A stretch of 64,000 nucleotides of DNA from Vreelandella hamiltonii (lineage in GTDB: Bacteria > Pseudomonadota > Gammaproteobacteria > Pseudomonadales > Halomonadaceae). The stretch spans positions 47,983 to 111,982 of the forward strand of contig NZ_BMXN01000011.1 in assembly GCF_014651775.1 (NCBI RefSeq), given 5' to 3'. Shown here piece after piece: positions 1 through 11,693 of the stretch. How positions within the stretch are numbered: the first letter of the stretch is position 1; every line of letters begins with the position of its first letter. Both the position numbers and the translations under genes were made by a program. The notes beneath the pieces were generated by a model. The model did no database searches. It was not told where the DNA came from and saw nothing but the letters and a program-made list of their open reading frames with translations.

Positions 1-242
1 TCATCTTTTCTCTCTATGGCAAGCTGAGCAAACGACCTCTTCATCGTGAACGCCTGACCGCAGCCCTGATGGACGGCCTGCAGGCCACCCGCGACGATGT
101 ACGCGAACGCTTTCTGGCGACCTTGCCGCGCCTGCAACGCCTCCAGAAAATTCCTTTCCAGCGCTTTGGCAGCGATGGCAAAAAGATTGCCCATACCCTG
201 CACGCCTTGGCGCTACTGAATCAGCACCTACGCAGCAAATAG
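1..242 (+). CDS. C-terminal fragment of an unidentified protein
   Basis: An open frame runs into the window from the left edge and stops at TAG 240-242, leaving about 79 residues. The fragment is basic and mostly helical, rich in Leu, Arg and Gln, with no recognisable motif. It lies 7 bases before gmhB on the same strand, so the two probably share a transcript. In many relatives glyS lies upstream of gmhB, but this tail does not resemble the anticodon-binding C terminus of GlyS, so I do not use that name. The function is unknown. Confidence 0.5.
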   Translation, partial: IFSLYGKLSKRPLHRERLTAALMDGLQATRDDVRERFLATLPRLQRLQKIPFQRFGSDGKKIAHTLHALALLNQHLRSK

Positions 243-249
243 GACTTTC

Positions 250-843
250 ATGCCCTCGACGACTTCTCTGATGCCAGAACGGCTCGTGATACTTGACCGA
301 GATGGCGTCATCAATCATGACTCGGATGACTACATCAAGTCCCTGGCGGAGTGGGTGCCCTACCCTGCTTCCATCACGGCCATCGCGCGGCTTTCACAGG
401 CTGGTTTTACGGTAGCCGTGGCCACCAACCAATCAGGTATTGCACGGGGCTATTACGATGAAGCCACCCTGGCAGCCATGCATCATCGCATGAGCAGCCT
501 GGTAGAAGCCGAAGGTGGCCATATTGCGCACATCGCATATTGCCCCCATGGCCCGCAAGATGACTGCCCCTGCCGAAAACCGTTGCCCGGCCTACTGACG
601 CAAATACAGCAGGCACTTGGCCTGGATCACCTGGAGGGCAGCTGGATGGTAGGTGACAGCCTGCGAGATCTGCAGGCCGGAGAGGCGGCAGGTTGCCAAA
701 GCGTGCTGGTAAAGACAGGCAAAGGTGCGAGAACGCTAGCCAAAGGTGTGGGCTTGGAGAACACTCTGGTCGTCAGTGACCTTGCCGAATTCGTTGAACA
801 GTTGTTAGCCGGAACACTAGATTCGCGCGAGCGAAATCGCTAA
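250..843 (+). CDS. gmhB: D-glycero-beta-D-manno-heptose 1,7-bisphosphate 7-phosphatase
   Basis: HAD-superfamily phosphatase of 197 residues. It removes the 7-phosphate from heptose bisphosphate in the cytoplasm during ADP-heptose synthesis for the LPS core. Motif I is DRDGVIN with D16 and D18 as nucleophile and acid/base. The zinc-loop pattern of the GmhB family is visible as YCPH...CPCRKPLPG, and motif IV is GDSLRDLQAG. An AGGA sits just upstream of ATG 250; ATG 271 is an alternative start that still precedes motif I. It follows the preceding gene by 7 bases and ends before a bidirectional terminator. A histidinol-phosphatase-like role is possible for this family, but the zinc loop favours GmhB. 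Confidence 0.88.
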   Translation: MPSTTSLMPERLVILDRDGVINHDSDDYIKSLAEWVPYPASITAIARLSQAGFTVAVATNQSGIARGYYDEATLAAMHHRMSSLVEAEGGHIAHIAYCPHGPQDDCPCRKPLPGLLTQIQQALGLDHLEGSWMVGDSLRDLQAGEAAGCQSVLVKTGKGARTLAKGVGLENTLVVSDLAEFVEQLLAGTLDSRERNR

Positions 844-901
844 ACGGTTGTAAAGCGCCAAGCCTGATCACGCGGGACAGTTCTTCACATAAATTCCCAT
901 A

Positions 902-940
902 AAAAAGCCGCAGTGGCGCATATGCCCACTGCGGCTTTTT
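902..940. terminator. Bidirectional terminator between gmhB and gyrB
   Basis: A 15-bp perfect stem (902-916 with 926-940) has A residues on its left flank and T residues on its right flank, so it can terminate both gmhB (+) and the gyrB transcript (-). It lies in the convergent gap, immediately beside a parS site. Confidence 0.85.
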
Positions 941-947
941 GATTCAA

Positions 948-963
948 TGTTTCACGTGAAACA
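948..963. promoter_or_regulatory. parS: parS site 1 (ParB-binding centromere)
   Basis: A perfect 16-bp palindrome TGTTTCACGTGAAACA, identical to the consensus chromosomal parS that ParB/Spo0J proteins bind. It lies in the gap between gmhB and the 3' end of gyrB, about 31 kb from parAB in this window. Confidence 0.95.
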
Positions 964-1000
964 TTTTTCATCAATGGCCAATAGCTGGTGAAGGTCAGCC

Positions 1001-3460
<2,460 letters not shown>

Positions 3461-4564
3461 TTAGCCATCCGTCTCCAATTGACTCCATCCAGCCGGGGAA
3501 TGTTTCACGTGAAACATTTTTATGTCCGTACTGGCTTGCCAACTATTCCTTAGAGCCGTGGCTTCAACGCTGGTAATAAAAGCCTGACACTGCATTTCTT
3601 CCAGTAAATGGCAAAATTGATGGCGGTGCCTGTCATCCAGCTCCGCAGGTAAATCATCAATCAGATAGATACAGTGCCGCTGCGTGGTACTTTCCAGAAG
3701 CCGCCCCTGAGCCAGCTTCAGCGCACTGACGACCAATTTCTGCTGGCCTCTGGAAAGCACCTCGACGGCTGGCTGCTTGTTCAATCGAATACGTAAATCT
3801 GCTCTCTGAGGGCCCTGCTGGGTAAACCCCATCTGCTGATCCGTCTCTCGGCTATCCCTCAGCACTTCTGCCAGAGAGCGCTGCTTATCCCACCCTCGGG
3901 CATAGCGCAGCGTCAGGCCAGGTAGCGGCAGCAATTTATGCAGCGTTTCTTCGAACATGGGCAAGAACTGGCTAAACCACTCAAGGCGAAGCCGATCCAT
4001 CTCTTCGCCCCACTGTGCAAGCTCTTGCTCCCAAACAACCAGCTCACTGGCCACCATTCTACCACGCCTGAGAAGGGCATTCCGATGTTTCACTGCTCGG
4101 CGCGTTCTTCGCCAGGCATCCAGGAAATGATGTTTCACGTGAAACACACCCCAGTCGAGAAACTCTCTACGCCCGGCAGGAGAGCCCTCCAGCAACCTGA
4201 AGGCATCGGGATTGATGAGCTGCAGGGGCATCGCCTCCACGAGCTCGGCCAAGCGCACCCCCTTCTCCCCCCTCAAACGCAGCTCCAGCTCGCGCTGAGT
4301 GCGTAACCGCCTGACCCCCAGGGTAACCTCAGGGTCACCCGCCAAACGACCATACAGGGTCATATATGGGGCTTCCGTCTGTATGGCATGCTTGAGCTGA
4401 CGGGTTCGAAAGGAGCGCCCCATACCCAGCACATAAATACCTTCCAGAACGCTGGTCTTGCCACTGCCATTATCGCCGTGCAGCACATTGATGCGCGGCG
4501 ATGGCTGCAAGGTGGTGGGGGCCAGGTTACGCAGGCCGTGGAAAGTAAGCTCCTTGATGCTCAT
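3461..4564 (-). CDS. recF: DNA replication and repair protein RecF
   Basis: SMC-like ATPase of 367 residues that loads RecA at gaps with RecO and RecR. The Walker A motif is GDNGSGKTSVL near residues 30-40. The signature LSRGQQKLVVSALKLAQ and Walker B YLIDDLPAELD are in the C-terminal half. Two perfect parS palindromes fall in the coding sequence, in the same frame, and each is read as FHVKH (residues about 140-145 and 350-355). The second is in the variable C-terminal tail, where it changes nothing essential; the first is in the middle region. The stop is about 40 bases before gyrB and the start about 100 bases after dnaN, so it probably belongs to the dnaA operon. Confidence 0.96.
   Translation of the reverse strand: MSIKELTFHGLRNLAPTTLQPSPRINVLHGDNGSGKTSVLEGIYVLGMGRSFRTRQLKHAIQTEAPYMTLYGRLAGDPEVTLGVRRLRTQRELELRLRGEKGVRLAELVEAMPLQLINPDAFRLLEGSPAGRREFLDWGVFHVKHHFLDAWRRTRRAVKHRNALLRRGRMVASELVVWEQELAQWGEEMDRLRLEWFSQFLPMFEETLHKLLPLPGLTLRYARGWDKQRSLAEVLRDSRETDQQMGFTQQGPQRADLRIRLNKQPAVEVLSRGQQKLVVSALKLAQGRLLESTTQRHCIYLIDDLPAELDDRHRHQFCHLLEEMQCQAFITSVEATALRNSWQASTDIKMFHVKHSPAGWSQLETDG
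3501..3516. promoter_or_regulatory. parS: parS site 2, inside recF
   Basis: Perfect 16-bp TGTTTCACGTGAAACA near the 3' end of recF. It is translated as part of the RecF C-terminal tail (MFHVKH). Confidence 0.95.
4131..4146. promoter_or_regulatory. parS: parS site 3, inside recF
   Basis: Perfect 16-bp TGTTTCACGTGAAACA in the middle of recF, in the same reading phase as site 2 (VFHVKH). It lies 614 bases from site 2 and 3.17 kb from site 1. Confidence 0.95.
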
Positions 4565-4666
4565 GCGTCGATGTCACTCTTCAAGACCATTGATTGCCGT
4601 CCAGCACACGTGAAAACGGCGCTTCTGAAGCCAGAAGCGCCGTCATAGATAACGTCCTGCTGCCGT

Positions 4667-5770
4667 TTATAGACGCATGGGCATGACGACGTACAGCGCA
4701 TCACCGCCACCTGGCTCTTCCAACAGCGCACTGCTGTTGGGGTCGGCCAACGTCATTTGAACGCGGTCTTCATCCAACACGGAAAGCACGTCTACCAGAT
4801 AGCCAACGTTGAAGCCGACTTCCATGGCACTGCCATTGTATTCGACAGCGACGTTCTCCTCGGCTTCTTCCTGTTCCGGGTTGTTGGCCATGACCTTGAG
4901 GTTGCCCTCTTCCAGATAGAGACGTACGCCACGGTACTTCTCGTTGGAGAGGATGGCGGTCCGCGACAGCACCTGACGCAACTCCGCGCGCTCGGCAATC
5001 AGCACCTTGTCGCCATTGCGCGGCACGACACGCTCGTAGTCCGGGAATTTGCCGTCAATCAGCTTGGACGTGAACGTAAAGTCGCCCGTGTGAGCACGCA
5101 CATGGGTCGCACCCAGCGTCAGGCTTACGGGCTCGTCACTGTCGTCAAGCAAGCGAGACAGCTCCAGAATACCCTTGCGCGGCACGATCAGTTTCTGCGC
5201 CTGGCTGACGGCCACTTCTACCGGACGTGAGCACATGGCCAGCCGATGCCCATCGGTGGCCACCGTGCGCAGCAGGTTGCTCTGAATCTCCAGCAGCATG
5301 CCATTCAGGTAGTAGCGCACGTCCTGCTGGGCCATGGCGAAGGATGTCGACTCGATCAAGTGCTTCAACGTACCGCGCGGTACGCTCAGCTCCTGGCTAC
5401 CATCCGCATCTTCGATGTTGGGAAACTCGGCAACCGGAAGTGTAGAAAGTGTAAAGCGCGAACGACCACTACGTAATACAGCGCGCCCGTCCTCAACAGC
5501 CAGTTGAATATCCGACTGATCCGGCAATGACTTGCAGATATCCATCAGCTTGCGCGCAGGTACCGTTGCTGCGCCTGGCTGGTCCACCTGGCTGGCCACC
5601 GTGCGCCCCACCAATTCGACTTCCAGGTCGGTACCGGTCAGCGCTACCTGATCACCTTCGACCTGGATCAAGACGTTCGACAGCACAGGCAGCGTTTGGC
5701 GCCGTTCTACGACCCCCGCCACCAGAGTCAGCGGGCGAAGCAGCGCCTCTCGGGAAATGGTAAATTTCAT
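4667..5770 (-). CDS. dnaN: DNA polymerase III beta sliding clamp
   Basis: Processivity clamp of 367 residues, the standard length. It forms a dimeric ring around DNA and binds polymerases, MutS, Hda and ligase through a hydrophobic cleft. The N terminus MKFTISREALLRPL and the C terminus YVVMPMRL are the typical ends of bacterial beta clamps, and the three-domain repeat structure is implied by length. It lies 55 bases downstream of dnaA on the same strand and about 100 bases before recF, so dnaA-dnaN-recF are probably co-transcribed, with possible internal promoters in dnaN as known in E. coli. Confidence 0.98.
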   Translation of the reverse strand: MKFTISREALLRPLTLVAGVVERRQTLPVLSNVLIQVEGDQVALTGTDLEVELVGRTVASQVDQPGAATVPARKLMDICKSLPDQSDIQLAVEDGRAVLRSGRSRFTLSTLPVAEFPNIEDADGSQELSVPRGTLKHLIESTSFAMAQQDVRYYLNGMLLEIQSNLLRTVATDGHRLAMCSRPVEVAVSQAQKLIVPRKGILELSRLLDDSDEPVSLTLGATHVRAHTGDFTFTSKLIDGKFPDYERVVPRNGDKVLIAERAELRQVLSRTAILSNEKYRGVRLYLEEGNLKVMANNPEQEEAEENVAVEYNGSAMEVGFNVGYLVDVLSVLDEDRVQMTLADPNSSALLEEPGGGDALYVVMPMRL

Positions 5771-5825
5771 CGAAACTCCGGTTTTCTATCCTGAAAGGCC
5801 CACCGCAGCAGGCCGACATAATGGG

Positions 5826-7295
5826 TTAACTGGTCAGCAGGCGCAGGAGGTTCTTGTAGTCCTCGCGAATATCTGCGCTCTCTTCCTGCAACGCCTTCAC
5901 TTTACGACAAGCGTGCAATACCGTCGTATGGTCTCGCCCACCAAAGGCATCACCAATTTCCGGCAGGCTGTGATTGGTCAACTCCTTGGCCAGCGCCATG
6001 GCCACCTGCCGAGGGCGCGCCACCGAACGAGAGCGTCGCTTGGAGAGCAGGTCCGCCACCTTGATCTTGTAATACTCAGCCACCGTGCGCTGAATATTAT
6101 CCACCCCCACCTGCTTGTCTTGAAGGGCCAACAGGTCTTTCAACGACTCACGGATGAAGTCCTGGGTGATCGGCTTACCCATGAAGTGGGAGTCGGCAAT
6201 GACCTTTTTGAGCGCACCTTCCAGCTCCCGCACGTTGGAACGTATTTTCTGAGCGATGAAGAAGGCTGCATCATGCGGTAACTCGACCTTGGCCTGGTCG
6301 GCTTTCTTCATCAGGATCGCGACCCGCGTCTCCAGCTCAGGCGGCTCGATGGCTACCGTCAAGCCCCAACCGAACCGCGACTTCAAACGTTCTTCGACGC
6401 CACTGATCTCTTTGGGGTAGCGATCCGAGGTCAGGATCATCTGCTGGCCACCTTCCAACAGGGCGTTGAAGGTATGGAAAAACTCCTCCTGGGAGCGCTC
6501 CTTGCCAGCAAAGAATTGAATATCATCGATCAACAAGGCGTCGACACTGCGATAAAAACGCTTGAAGTCATTGATGGCGTTGAGCTGAAGCGCCTTCACC
6601 ATATCCGCCACGAAGCGCTCGGAGTGCAGATACACCACTCGGGCGTTTTCCCGCCTACCTGCCAGGGCATTGCCCACGGCATGCATCAAGTGGGTTTTAC
6701 CCAGGCCTACCCCGCCGTAGAGGAACAGCGGGTTATAGGCCCCACCCGGATTTTCGGATACCTGCCGAGAGGCCGCACGCGCCAACTGGTTCGATTTACC
6801 TTCCACGAAGGTATCAAAGGTGAAGTTGGGATTCAGGCCGCTGCTGTGCTTCAGGCTACCTTCTACCTGTACCTGGCGCTCGTTGCCGCGTCGGCCGGCG
6901 CCCGACTCTTCGCGCAACTGCTCGATTTCACGCTCATCGCCCACTTCACCGCGGGGCGGAGTATGGACGGCGGGAGCAGGCGCCTGAGCAGGCGATGCGG
7001 AGACGGGATTACCCAGCTCTCTAGGCTGTGGCGCAGGTGCCGAGGTGCGACGACTACCCACGGTCAAGCTGACCTTGGGAGGTTTGGAAGGAGCAAGCTC
7101 GCGCATCAGTTCACTGATTCGCTTCGCGTATTTATCGCTCACCCAATCGCGCACAAAGCGGTTCGGCGCCAACAAGCGAAGCTCGTTGGACTCTCCTTCT
7201 TCTGCCTGCAGTGGACGTATCCAGGTATTGAACTGTTGCGAATTCAGTTCGTCCTGCAGGTAGTCCAGGCACTGTTGCCAAAGCGCGAGTGACAC
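5826..7295 (-). CDS. dnaA: Chromosomal replication initiator DnaA
   Basis: AAA+ initiator of 489 residues that binds DnaA boxes and melts the origin. Domain I is at the N terminus ([17 protein letters not shown]). It is followed by a Pro/Ala-rich linker with PAPAPAV-like sequence at about residues 90-150. The AAA+ core shows Walker [17 protein letters not shown] and Walker [10 protein letters not shown]. Domain IV carries the DnaA signature ending [15 protein letters not shown], which reads the 9-mer box. The upstream gap holds four DnaA-box-like 9-mers, so autoregulation is likely. The start CAT at 7293-7295 gives the conserved N terminus. Confidence 0.98.
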   Translation of the reverse strand: MSLALWQQCLDYLQDELNSQQFNTWIRPLQAEEGESNELRLLAPNRFVRDWVSDKYAKRISELMRELAPSKPPKVSLTVGSRRTSAPAPQPRELGNPVSASPAQAPAPAVHTPPRGEVGDEREIEQLREESGAGRRGNERQVQVEGSLKHSSGLNPNFTFDTFVEGKSNQLARAASRQVSENPGGAYNPLFLYGGVGLGKTHLMHAVGNALAGRRENARVVYLHSERFVADMVKALQLNAINDFKRFYRSVDALLIDDIQFFAGKERSQEEFFHTFNALLEGGQQMILTSDRYPKEISGVEERLKSRFGWGLTVAIEPPELETRVAILMKKADQAKVELPHDAAFFIAQKIRSNVRELEGALKKVIADSHFMGKPITQDFIRESLKDLLALQDKQVGVDNIQRTVAEYYKIKVADLLSKRRSRSVARPRQVAMALAKELTNHSLPEIGDAFGGRDHTTVLHACRKVKALQEESADIREDYKNLLRLLTS

Positions 7296-7703
7296 TCATC
7301 TCACCATCGGTTGAAAACGGCCGACCATTGTAGCGCCCAACGAAACGGTTATCCACACGCACTCGGGGCTCTTTTCCGCCTGTGGACAAATGACCATGAG
7401 AGCTTAGGAAAAACAGCGGACGGCATGGGTAAAAAACCGCAAATTGCTGAGTTGTGCTGCGTTAATCACACATAAATCACAGCTTTTACGCTGCTTCACA
7501 GTCAGTTACCCACAGATTTTTTATCATTTTAAGGTTTTGATAAAAATAGGGATAAATGAGTTATCCACAATTAGTATCCCCACTATTAATAACAACAGGT
7601 TTAAGTAAACCCATTAGTAATAGTAGTGTCATCGACGTTCGTCAGACTGACAGGGCATCGTGGGCCGCCATTGCCCTTTTCACGCTTTTCATGCAAGGAA
7701 AAA
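7296..7703. other. dnaA upstream region with DnaA boxes: dnaA control region or secondary origin
   Basis: This 533-bp gap between dnaA and rpmH holds no gene. It contains two perfect DnaA boxes (TTATCCACA at 7349-7357 and 7561-7569) and two one-mismatch boxes (TGTGGACAA at 7381-7389, TTACCCACA at 7506-7514). An AT-rich stretch runs from about 7515 to 7625. In Pseudomonas this gap is the functional origin. Here strand composition and a denser box cluster upstream of mnmG argue that it may mainly serve dnaA autoregulation. Confidence 0.65.
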
Positions 7704-7732
7704 TTGCACCGAGGCCAGGAAGTCTCTACAAT
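7704..7732 (+). promoter_or_regulatory. Sigma-70 promoter for rpmH-rnpA
   Basis: -35 TTGCAC at 7704-7709 and -10 TACAAT at 7727-7732 are separated by exactly 17 bp and lie about 95 bases upstream of rpmH. A strong promoter is expected for ribosomal protein L34. Confidence 0.7.
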
Positions 7733-7828
7733 TTCCGGTCTTGAATTGAAACTCCCCGGCTGGTTCCTCACTGGACCGGGTCATCTGGAATTCAATTTCC
7801 GTCCTAAACCACGTGGGAATAACGAGTT

Positions 7829-7963
7829 ATGAAACGCACTTTTCAACCCAGCGTTCTCAAGCGCAAGCGCGCGCATGGCTTCCGTGCTCGTATGGCAACC
7901 AAGAACGGCCGTGCCGTCATCGCACGCCGCCGTGCCAAAGGCCGCAAGCGTCTGAGCGCCTGA
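7829..7963 (+). CDS. rpmH: 50S ribosomal protein L34
   Basis: A very basic 44-residue protein beginning [14 protein letters not shown] and ending GRKRLSA, the full conserved L34 length. It is a structural component of the large ribosomal subunit. It is the first gene of the rpmH-rnpA unit, divergent from dnaA as in most gammaproteobacteria. The start ATG 7829 is fixed by the conserved N terminus. Confidence 0.98.
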   Translation: MKRTFQPSVLKRKRAHGFRARMATKNGRAVIARRRAKGRKRLSA

Positions 7964-7970
7964 TCTCGGA

Positions 7971-8378
7971 TTGCGTGTGTCGCCTCAAGGCTTTCCCCGG
8001 TGCTTGCGATTGCTGAACGCTGGGGATTTCAGTCACGTGTTCGAACAAGCCGACTTGAAAGTCCATGGCAAGGGCATGATGGCGCTAGCGCGCTTGAATA
8101 CTCTGGGGCACCCCCGCATTGGCCTGATAGTCAGCAAGAAAAATGTGAAGCTTGCTGTGGAACGTAACCGCTTCAAGCGCCTGGTTAGAGAATCCGTTCG
8201 CCTTCGTCAGGATCGCTTGCCCGCTGTGGATATCGTGATCATGGCCAAGCGAGGCGTTCAGGAGATCGACAACGAGACGCTGACTCGCCAATTGCATGGC
8301 ATGTGGAAACGACTCCAGCGCGAGGCTCCGGCGGTATCGACATCTCCGCCATCACATGGCCTGACACGTGACACTTGA
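7971..8378 (+). CDS. rnpA: Ribonuclease P protein component
   Basis: Small basic cofactor of the RNase P ribozyme that matures tRNA 5' ends. The signature region HPRIGLIVSKKNVKLAVERNRFKRLVRES carries the RNR motif that contacts RNA. The start is ambiguous: TTG 7971 gives 135 residues and GTG 7977 gives 133; no ATG fits, because alignment to RnpA begins at FPRCLRLL. The C terminus has a Ser/Pro-rich extension beyond the usual end. It begins 8 bases after rpmH. The yidD gene that normally follows is not present. Confidence 0.93.
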   Translation: MRVSPQGFPRCLRLLNAGDFSHVFEQADLKVHGKGMMALARLNTLGHPRIGLIVSKKNVKLAVERNRFKRLVRESVRLRQDRLPAVDIVIMAKRGVQEIDNETLTRQLHGMWKRLQREAPAVSTSPPSHGLTRDT

Positions 8379-8493
8379 CGACACACCTCGCCGCTCGACC
8401 TCGGCCTGCCGCTTGGCAGGCTTTCGTGTGTCATGGGCCGAGCAAATGACACTGCGCCATTAGCATGTTCACCACCCATCGGGCAGAACCCTC

Positions 8494-10176
8494 ATGGACG
8501 TAAAACGACTTTTATTACTGATTCCACTGGCAGTGCTTGCCTACCTACTGGTTGTACAGTGGAATCAGGATTACGGGCAGACCAGCTACGACTCCACTCC
8601 CGAAATGACCCAGACAAGCAATGGGGCACCTGCGAGTGAAGGCGGCAGCGACGATCTTTCCGTTCCCAGTACTTCCGCACCTCAGGCCGCCATCGATGAA
8701 GGCATGAGCGACTCGCCAAGTTCGACCGCCAGTCGTGACTTCATCGCCGTCACTACCGATGTGCTGGACGTACGCATCGACCCCTTTGGTGGGGATATCG
8801 TGTATGCCGCTCTGCCACAGCACAAGCTGACGCTGGACTCTGAACGCAACTACGTGTTGCTGTCGGATAACGCCACGCGCAGCTACGTAGCACGCTCTGG
8901 CCTGCAGCTGGATGGCCAGGCAAGTCGCATCACGTTTACGCCTGAAAACACCGAATACCGTCTGGGTAACGACGAGCAAGAGCTCACCGTCGACCTGACG
9001 GCAGAAGTCAACGGCGTTGACGTGATCAAGCGCCTGACCTTCGAGCGCGGCAGCTATGCGGTCAATGTCAGCTATTACCTGGCCAACAACACTGATGAAC
9101 CTGTCAGTGCCCGTTTCATTGGCCAACTGGCTCGCGATAACAGCCCGGACCCCTCCAGTGGCGTCGCCATGGGCATGAGCTCTTATCTGGGCGCAGCCTA
9201 CTCGTCACCCGATACCCGCTACGAAAAAGTCGATTTCGATGATATCCAGCGCGGTCGGTTCGAGAACCGTGAGGCCCAAGGTGGCTGGGTAGCCATCATT
9301 CAGCACTATTTCGTCTCTGCCTGGGCACCTGCTCAGAATCAGCAGAACCTGTATTACGCGACCACCGACTCCAGCAACCGCAACGTTGCCGCCTTTGCAG
9401 GGCCGGTGACCAGCGTGGCCGCCGAAGGCGAAGCCACTCTGGGGGCTACCCTCTACATGGGGCCCAAGGTACAGGAGTACCTGGAGCAGGTGGCACCGAA
9501 TCTGCGTCTGACCGTGGACTACGGCTGGCTGTGGTTCATTGCCAATCCGCTGTTCTGGCTGCTCGACAAGATTCATGACGTAGTCGGCAACTGGGGCTGG
9601 TCCATCGTTCTGCTGACCGTGCTGGTCAAGCTCGCGCTATTCCCGCTTTCAGCCAAGGCCTACAAGTCCATGGCTCGGATGCGCAAGCTCGGGCCGGAGA
9701 TGCAGCGTCTCAAAGAGCTTTATGGCGATGACCGCCAGAAAATGTCTCAAGAGATGATGAAGTTCTACCAGAAAGAGAAGATCAACCCGCTGGGTGGCTG
9801 CTTGCCGATCCTCATCCAGATGCCGGTCTTCATCGCGCTGTACTGGATGCTGCTGGAATCCGTTGAACTTCGCCATGCGCCGTTCATGCTGTGGATCCAA
9901 GATCTGTCGGTGAAAGATCCGTACTTCATTCTGCCCATCCTGATGGGTGTATCGATGTACGTTCAGCAGTTGCTCAACCCGACGCCTCCGGACCCCATGC
10001 AGGCCAAGATCATGAAGATGCTGCCCATTATCTTCACGTTCTTCTTCCTGTGGTTCCCGGCGGGTCTGGTCATCTACTGGGTGGTGAACAACATCATCTC
10101 GGTAGCCCAGCAGTACGTGATTACCCGCAATATCGAGAAAGACCCCAACGTGGGCAAAGGGATGCGCACCAAGTAG
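8494..10176 (+). CDS. yidC: Membrane protein insertase YidC
   Basis: Inner-membrane insertase and chaperone of 560 residues (E. coli 548), working alone or with SecYEG, for example on F-ATPase subunits a and c encoded in this window. An N-terminal membrane anchor at about residues 5-21 is followed by an acidic, Ser/Thr-rich linker and the large periplasmic beta domain. The five-helix core in the last 210 residues includes LGGCLPILIQMPVFIALYW. The acidic linker fits a halophile. The preceding 115-base gap has no yidD. A weak ribosome-binding site precedes ATG 8494. Confidence 0.97.
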   Translation: MDVKRLLLLIPLAVLAYLLVVQWNQDYGQTSYDSTPEMTQTSNGAPASEGGSDDLSVPSTSAPQAAIDEGMSDSPSSTASRDFIAVTTDVLDVRIDPFGGDIVYAALPQHKLTLDSERNYVLLSDNATRSYVARSGLQLDGQASRITFTPENTEYRLGNDEQELTVDLTAEVNGVDVIKRLTFERGSYAVNVSYYLANNTDEPVSARFIGQLARDNSPDPSSGVAMGMSSYLGAAYSSPDTRYEKVDFDDIQRGRFENREAQGGWVAIIQHYFVSAWAPAQNQQNLYYATTDSSNRNVAAFAGPVTSVAAEGEATLGATLYMGPKVQEYLEQVAPNLRLTVDYGWLWFIANPLFWLLDKIHDVVGNWGWSIVLLTVLVKLALFPLSAKAYKSMARMRKLGPEMQRLKELYGDDRQKMSQEMMKFYQKEKINPLGGCLPILIQMPVFIALYWMLLESVELRHAPFMLWIQDLSVKDPYFILPILMGVSMYVQQLLNPTPPDPMQAKIMKMLPIIFTFFFLWFPAGLVIYWVVNNIISVAQQYVITRNIEKDPNVGKGMRTK

Positions 10177-10195
10177 CCTCTCATCCCGTTCTTCA

Positions 10196-10223
10196 CCAGA
10201 CCCCCGCTAAAGCGGGGGTCTGG
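10196..10223 (+). terminator. Hairpin after yidC
   Basis: A 13-bp GC-rich stem (10196-10208 with 10211-10223) with a two-base AA spacing lies 20 bases after the yidC stop. No long T run follows, so it may act as an RNA-stability or partial terminator element before mnmE. Confidence 0.6.
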
Positions 10224-10293
10224 CGTTTCAGGCCTGCCCTTTTCTTCTGCTGCATACACGATACACTTTCTTTTTGGATCTCCAGGACGCGTT

Positions 10294-11673
10294 ATGGCTG
10301 AACGACTCTATACCCAAGACACGATTACCGCCCTGGCCACCCCCCCTGGGCGCGGCGGCGTTGGCATCATCCGCGTATCTGGCCCGGAAAGCCGCCATAT
10401 CGCTCAGGCCATACTGGGGCAATGCCCTCCCCCGCGTCATGCCTATTACGGCCCCTTCAACGGCGCTCAAGGCATTATCGACGAAGGCATTGCGCTACTG
10501 TTTGCCGGGCCTAACTCCTTTACCGGGGAGGACGTGCTGGAGCTGCAGGGGCACGGTGGCCCCGTGATCATGGATATGCTGCTGGAGCGCTGCCTCGCCC
10601 TGGGCGCCCGCCTGGCTCGGCCTGGCGAGTTCTCCGAACGCGCGTTCTTGAATGACAAGCTGGACCTGGCCCAGGCCGAGGCGATTGCCGACCTGATCGA
10701 TGCCAGCTCACGCTCGGCTGCCGAAAATGCCCTTCGCTCGCTGCAAGGCGAGTTTTCACAGCGCGTTTCTGGGCTGGTTCAGCAGTTGATCGAGCTGCGT
10801 GTCTATGTAGAGGCCGCCATCGACTTCCCCGAAGAAGAGATCGACTTTCTTGCCGATGGCCACGTGGCAACGCATCTTGAGCAGGTGCAGCAGGCACTGG
10901 TGCGTGTGCGCCAGGCCGCAGGCCAAGGCGCCTTGCTGCGTGAAGGCATGAGCGTGGTGATTGCAGGGCGCCCCAATGCGGGCAAGTCCAGCCTGCTCAA
11001 TGCGCTGACCGAGCAGGACACGGCCATCGTCACGGACATTGCGGGCACCACCCGCGACGTGCTGCGTGAATACATCCACCTGGACGGCATGCCACTGCAT
11101 ATTATCGACACCGCTGGCCTGCGCGATACGCCGGACGCGGTAGAAAAAATTGGCGTTGCCCGGGCCTGGGAAGAGATCGAGAAAGCCGATCGCGTACTGC
11201 TGCTGGTCGATGCCTCGCTTACCCAGGCAACGGACCCCATGGCCATCTGGCCCGAGTTCGTGGCCCGCCTGCCGGACCAGCAGCGATTGACCCTGGTGCG
11301 CAACAAGATCGACAGCAGCGCCGAAGCGCCAGGGCTCGAAGCATCTGAGTTACCCACAGGCACTCCTATCGTCAGGCTCTCGGCCAAAACGGGGGCAGGT
11401 GTGGATAACTTGAAATCCCATTTGAAAGAGGTGATGGGCTTTTCCGCCACTACCGAAGGTCGTTTCTCGGCGCGCCGCCGCCATCTGGATGCCCTGGACC
11501 GTGCCATGGCCGCACTGGAAGCAGGGCGCGCTCAGCTGGAAGGCTACGGTGCAGGAGAGCTGCTGGCCGAAGATCTGCGCGATGCCCAGCAGGCACTGGG
11601 AGAGATTACCGGGGAGTTCAGCGCCGACGACCTGCTTGGAGAGATCTTTGGCAGCTTCTGTATCGGCAAGTAG
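10294..11673 (+). CDS. mnmE: tRNA uridine-5-carboxymethylaminomethyl(34) synthesis GTPase MnmE
   Basis: GTPase of 459 residues that works with MnmG to modify the wobble uridine of tRNAs. The N-terminal tetrahydrofolate-binding domain starts [23 protein letters not shown]. The inserted G domain shows [14 protein letters not shown] (G1), DTAGLRDT (G3) and NKID (G4). The protein ends in the conserved CIGK with its essential cysteine. Its partner mnmG is 17 kb away here, separated by the curli-containing block. The 3' part carries two inverted DnaA-box-like 9-mers (TTACCCACA 11350-11358, TGTGGATAA 11400-11408). It converges on rlmJ with only 20 bases between stops. Confidence 0.98.
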   Translation: MAERLYTQDTITALATPPGRGGVGIIRVSGPESRHIAQAILGQCPPPRHAYYGPFNGAQGIIDEGIALLFAGPNSFTGEDVLELQGHGGPVIMDMLLERCLALGARLARPGEFSERAFLNDKLDLAQAEAIADLIDASSRSAAENALRSLQGEFSQRVSGLVQQLIELRVYVEAAIDFPEEEIDFLADGHVATHLEQVQQALVRVRQAAGQGALLREGMSVVIAGRPNAGKSSLLNALTEQDTAIVTDIAGTTRDVLREYIHLDGMPLHIIDTAGLRDTPDAVEKIGVARAWEEIEKADRVLLLVDASLTQATDPMAIWPEFVARLPDQQRLTLVRNKIDSSAEAPGLEASELPTGTPIVRLSAKTGAGVDNLKSHLKEVMGFSATTEGRFSARRRHLDALDRAMAALEAGRAQLEGYGAGELLAEDLRDAQQALGEITGEFSADDLLGEIFGSFCIGK

Positions 11674-11693
11674 ACTCGACTACTCCTCCACCT

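Noticed and set aside
1..242. C terminus of glyS
   Set aside because: Gene order in relatives would suggest glyS before gmhB, but the residues do not resemble the GlyS anticodon-binding tail.
4086..4093. Half parS sequence TGTTTCAC in recF, and another at 35171-35178
   Set aside because: Only one half of the palindrome is present; ParB needs both halves, and 8-base matches are expected by chance.
6474..7292. Long open frames opposite dnaA, atpA, glmU, nhaD and others
   Set aside because: They are reverse-strand shadows of well-conserved genes in GC-rich DNA, without ribosome-binding sites or recognisable domains.
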